Part shown: positions 5,213 through 6,779 of the stretch, one piece after another
Numbering within the stretch: position 1 is the stretch's first letter
How the letters are laid out: the number at the start of each line of letters is the position of its first letter
Source: Nitrospirota bacterium
Lineage (GTDB): Bacteria; Nitrospirota; Thermodesulfovibrionia; Thermodesulfovibrionales; Magnetobacteriaceae
DNA: 6,779 nt
Assembly (NCBI GenBank): GCA_015233485.1
Contig: JADFXO010000210.1
Location: 1 to 6,779 of the forward strand
Direction: 5' to 3'
The notes under the pieces: generated by a model
Told to the model about the DNA's origin: nothing
Seen by the model: only the letters and a program-made list of their open reading frames with translations
The model's database searches: none
Program-made: the position numbers and the translations under genes

Positions 5213-6779
5213 AATACCGATTATTGGAAACGATATAAGAAATACCTTTATATCAACGAAAATCTTGGCCTGATGATAGACATAAGCCGGATGAACTTTA
5301 GCGATGACTTTATGAAGAAAATGGAGCCTCACGCGCAAAAGGCCTTTGATGATATGCAAAAACTTGAGGCCGGTTCAATCGCAAACCCGGACGAAGGCCG
5401 CATGGTCGGGCACTACTGGCTCAGAAACCCATCCCTTGCCCCGGACAAAGAGATAAAGTCGGAAATATCAGATACACTAGCCGCAATAAAGGAATTCTCA
5501 CACGACATACACACGGGCAAGATAACATCCGAAAAGGGAAACACGTTTAAGAACGTCCTTGTTATAGGAATCGGAGGCTCCGCCCTAGGGCCGCAGTTTG
5601 CCGCCGCCGCCGCCGGCACGCCGCATGACCCGATGGATGTTTACTTCTTCGATAACACAGACCCCGACGGCATGGACTTCGTGCTTGGCCAAATAGGACC
5701 GAGCCTCGGGCAGACTCTCTCACTTGTAATCTCAAAGAGTGGCTCAACCCTTGAGACGAGAAATGGAATGCTTGAGGCAAAGCGCGCCTATGAGACGATG
5801 GGATTGAACTTCGCAAAGCACGCTGTTGCCGTAACGGGCAAAGACAGCAAGCTCGATAAGATTGCAACAGCCGATGGATGGCTTAAACGCTTCCCTATGT
5901 GGGACTGGGTAGGTGGCAGGACATCTGAGACATCGGCAGTAGGGCTCCTGCCTGCCGCGCTTCAGGGACTTGACATAGATTCGATTCTCAAAGGGGCAAG
6001 ACACTGTGACGAGGCAACGCGTTCAAGGAAAACCATGGAAAATCCGTCGGCCATCCTCGCCCTGATGTGGCACTATGCCACCAAAGGAAAGGGCGCTAAG
6101 GACATGGTCATCCTTCCATACAAAGACCGCCTTCATCTCTTTACGAAATACCTGCAGCAGCTTATCATGGAATCCCTCGGCAAGGAGAAAGACCTCGCCG
6201 GAAATATCGTAAACCAGGGAATAACCGTCTATGGCAACAAAGGCTCCACAGACCAGCACGCCTACATCCAGCAGCTCAGAGACGGCGTCAATAATTTCTT
6301 CGTAACCTTTGTTGAAGTCCTCAAAGACAGGGAAGGCAGCTCAATGGCCGTCGAGGGAGACTTCACCACAGGGGACTACCTCAGCGCCTTTGCCCTTGGC
6401 ACGCGTGCCGCCCTCACCGGCAGCGCGAGGGAATCTATGACTATCACAATCGACAAAATCGACGCGTTTTCCTTAGGAGTGCTCATAGCCCTGTACGAAA
6501 GGGCGGTCGGCTTCTATGCCTCCATGATAAATATAAACGCGTATCACCAGCCGGGCGTTGAGGCAGGGAAAAAGGCCGCGGGGTCAGTGGTTACGCTCCA
6601 AAATGCTGCCTTAAACCATCTTATAACAAATAAGGGCAAGGCATTTACTGCCGATGAGACCGCCTCCTCCATCGGGGCAGAGGGGGAGGCCGAACTGATA
6701 TTTAAGATACTCCTGCGTATCAGCCATAATCCTGACCGCAAGATAACAATAATACGTGACAAGACAATTACCGAATCCA
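4271..6779 (+). CDS. In-frame fusion: truncated RND efflux pump N-terminus joined to glucose-6-phosphate isomerase (3' end outside window)
   Basis: One frame stays open from ATG 4271 to the window edge: 836 codons with no stop. Codons 1 to about 314 read as an HAE1-type RND pump; from about codon 315 the protein is a glucose-6-phosphate isomerase (GPI). Each part is described separately below. The start is set by ATGA overlap with the adaptor stop; no good Shine-Dalgarno precedes it (AAGAAAAGAA), so it is probably translated by coupling. I know of no normal family with this architecture. The RND part would place the downstream domain in the periplasm, where a glycolytic isomerase has no evident substrate. 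The alternatives are a genuine deletion fusing two genes, with Pgi now driven by the efflux operon, or an assembly chimera. The continuous frame and the domain identities are read directly from the sequence; the biological reality of the join is uncertain. Confidence 0.75.
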   Translation, partial: MTEKRSADRSHNLSDIWIRRPVMTTIVMLGIFVFGLVSYDKLPISNLPSVAYPTINVTASYPGATADTMAATVATPLEKSFSQIQGISSMTSASTAGSTTITIQFNLDRNIDAAAQDVNTQISAVQGILPTMPTPPTYSKYNPSDNPIMYYAIYSATMTEAELYDYANTIIGQQISMLSDVAKVDVYGTKYAVRIMVNPNSLASKGIGIDQVVTAISQGNVIKPTGSLDADKYKQYTIRSEGQLYKAKQYEPLIVAYQNGYPVRIKDIGKASDSVLSQKISINALIGGQTIESVVIAVRRVPGSNTVQISENVKNTDYWKRYKKYLYINENLGLMIDISRMNFSDDFMKKMEPHAQKAFDDMQKLEAGSIANPDEGRMVGHYWLRNPSLAPDKEIKSEISDTLAAIKEFSHDIHTGKITSEKGNTFKNVLVIGIGGSALGPQFAAAAAGTPHDPMDVYFFDNTDPDGMDFVLGQIGPSLGQTLSLVISKSGSTLETRNGMLEAKRAYETMGLNFAKHAVAVTGKDSKLDKIATADGWLKRFPMWDWVGGRTSETSAVGLLPAALQGLDIDSILKGARHCDEATRSRKTMENPSAILALMWHYATKGKGAKDMVILPYKDRLHLFTKYLQQLIMESLGKEKDLAGNIVNQGITVYGNKGSTDQHAYIQQLRDGVNNFFVTFVEVLKDREGSSMAVEGDFTTGDYLSAFALGTRAALTGSARESMTITIDKIDAFSLGVLIALYERAVGFYASMININAYHQPGVEAGKKAAGSVVTLQNAALNHLITNKGKAFTADETASSIGAEGEAELIFKILLRISHNPDRKITIIRDKTITES
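5213..6779 (+). CDS. pgi: Glucose-6-phosphate isomerase moiety (almost complete, C-terminus runs off window)
   Basis: From about codon 315 ([12 protein letters not shown]) the frame encodes GPI, which interconverts glucose-6-phosphate and fructose-6-phosphate in the cytosol. Using fusion numbering, GIGGSALG is at 433-440, the phosphate-binding SKSGST at 488-493, and [12 protein letters not shown] supplies Arg550. The likely catalytic Glu634 lies in MESLGKE, His663 in STDQHAY, and Lys767 in the segment [12 protein letters not shown], which fits GPI signature 2 (750-767). All expected active-site residues are therefore present, and no stop or frameshift is seen. The moiety has about 522 residues in the window, close to full family length, so only a short C-terminal tail should be missing. 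No well-placed ATG lies at its N-terminus. GTG at 5207 is in frame and could start a protein VKNTDYW..., but only a weak GGAA lies 3 nt before it. The enzyme call is firm; how it is translated is unclear. Confidence 0.9.

Noticed and set aside
5195..5225. Frameshift or sequencing error creating an artificial RND-GPI read-through
   Set aside because: Both parts are in the same frame and no base change is needed to join them; an indel error would not bring two unrelated genes together. A larger deletion or assembly join remains possible.
5562..6259. Several antisense frames of 78-101 codons opposite the GPI region
   Set aside because: They lie opposite a strongly supported coding frame, have low-complexity Arg- and Ser-rich compositions typical of shadows, and show no family resemblance.
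1..6779. CRISPR array, tRNA, rRNA, insertion sequence ends, phage or defence genes
   Set aside because: No direct-repeat spacing pattern, cloverleaf, transposase or integrase motif, or known defence domain was seen on either strand.

Overview
The window looks like chromosomal DNA, or a metagenome contig, from a Gram-negative (two-membrane) bacterium. It encodes a secreted amide hydrolase, a TolC-type outer-membrane channel, a lipoprotein periplasmic adaptor and part of an RND inner-membrane pump, which together only make sense with two membranes. All genes read on the + strand. Base composition is intermediate, and the codon style (frequent ATA, AGG and GCC) looks alike throughout. The lineage cannot be fixed by eye.

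Layout. (1) 84-1235: a complete secreted choloylglycine-hydrolase-type (Ntn) enzyme whose nucleophile Cys22 sits right at the signal-peptide cleavage site. (2) 1271-1606: the N-terminal part of a cyclase-family (kynurenine-formamidase-like) metal hydrolase with its HxGTHxDxPxH motif. It stops at 111 codons, about half the family length, and is probably a remnant. (3) 1607-1761: an intergenic stretch with a near-consensus extended -10 promoter (TTGACA, 16 bp, TATAAA) and a strong ribosome binding site. (4) 1762-3111 and 3132-4274: an intact TolC-like channel and an intact lipoprotein adaptor. (5) 4271 to the window end: one uninterrupted frame of at least 836 codons. It begins as an MdtB/MdtC-like RND pump and, near codon 314, becomes a nearly full-length glucose-6-phosphate isomerase (Pgi).

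Genes 1762-3111, 3132-4274 and the start of 4271 form the usual channel-adaptor-pump efflux operon with tight or overlapping spacing. The pump, however, loses about 70% of its length, including all transmembrane segments after the first, and is joined in frame to a cytosolic glycolytic enzyme. This is the most striking feature here. It is either a real deletion or fusion, possibly leaving Pgi dependent on the efflux operon's promoter, or a chimeric assembly join. The sequence alone cannot decide. I see no phage, insertion sequence, CRISPR, tRNA, rRNA or defence module, and no clear new multi-gene system beyond this fusion.
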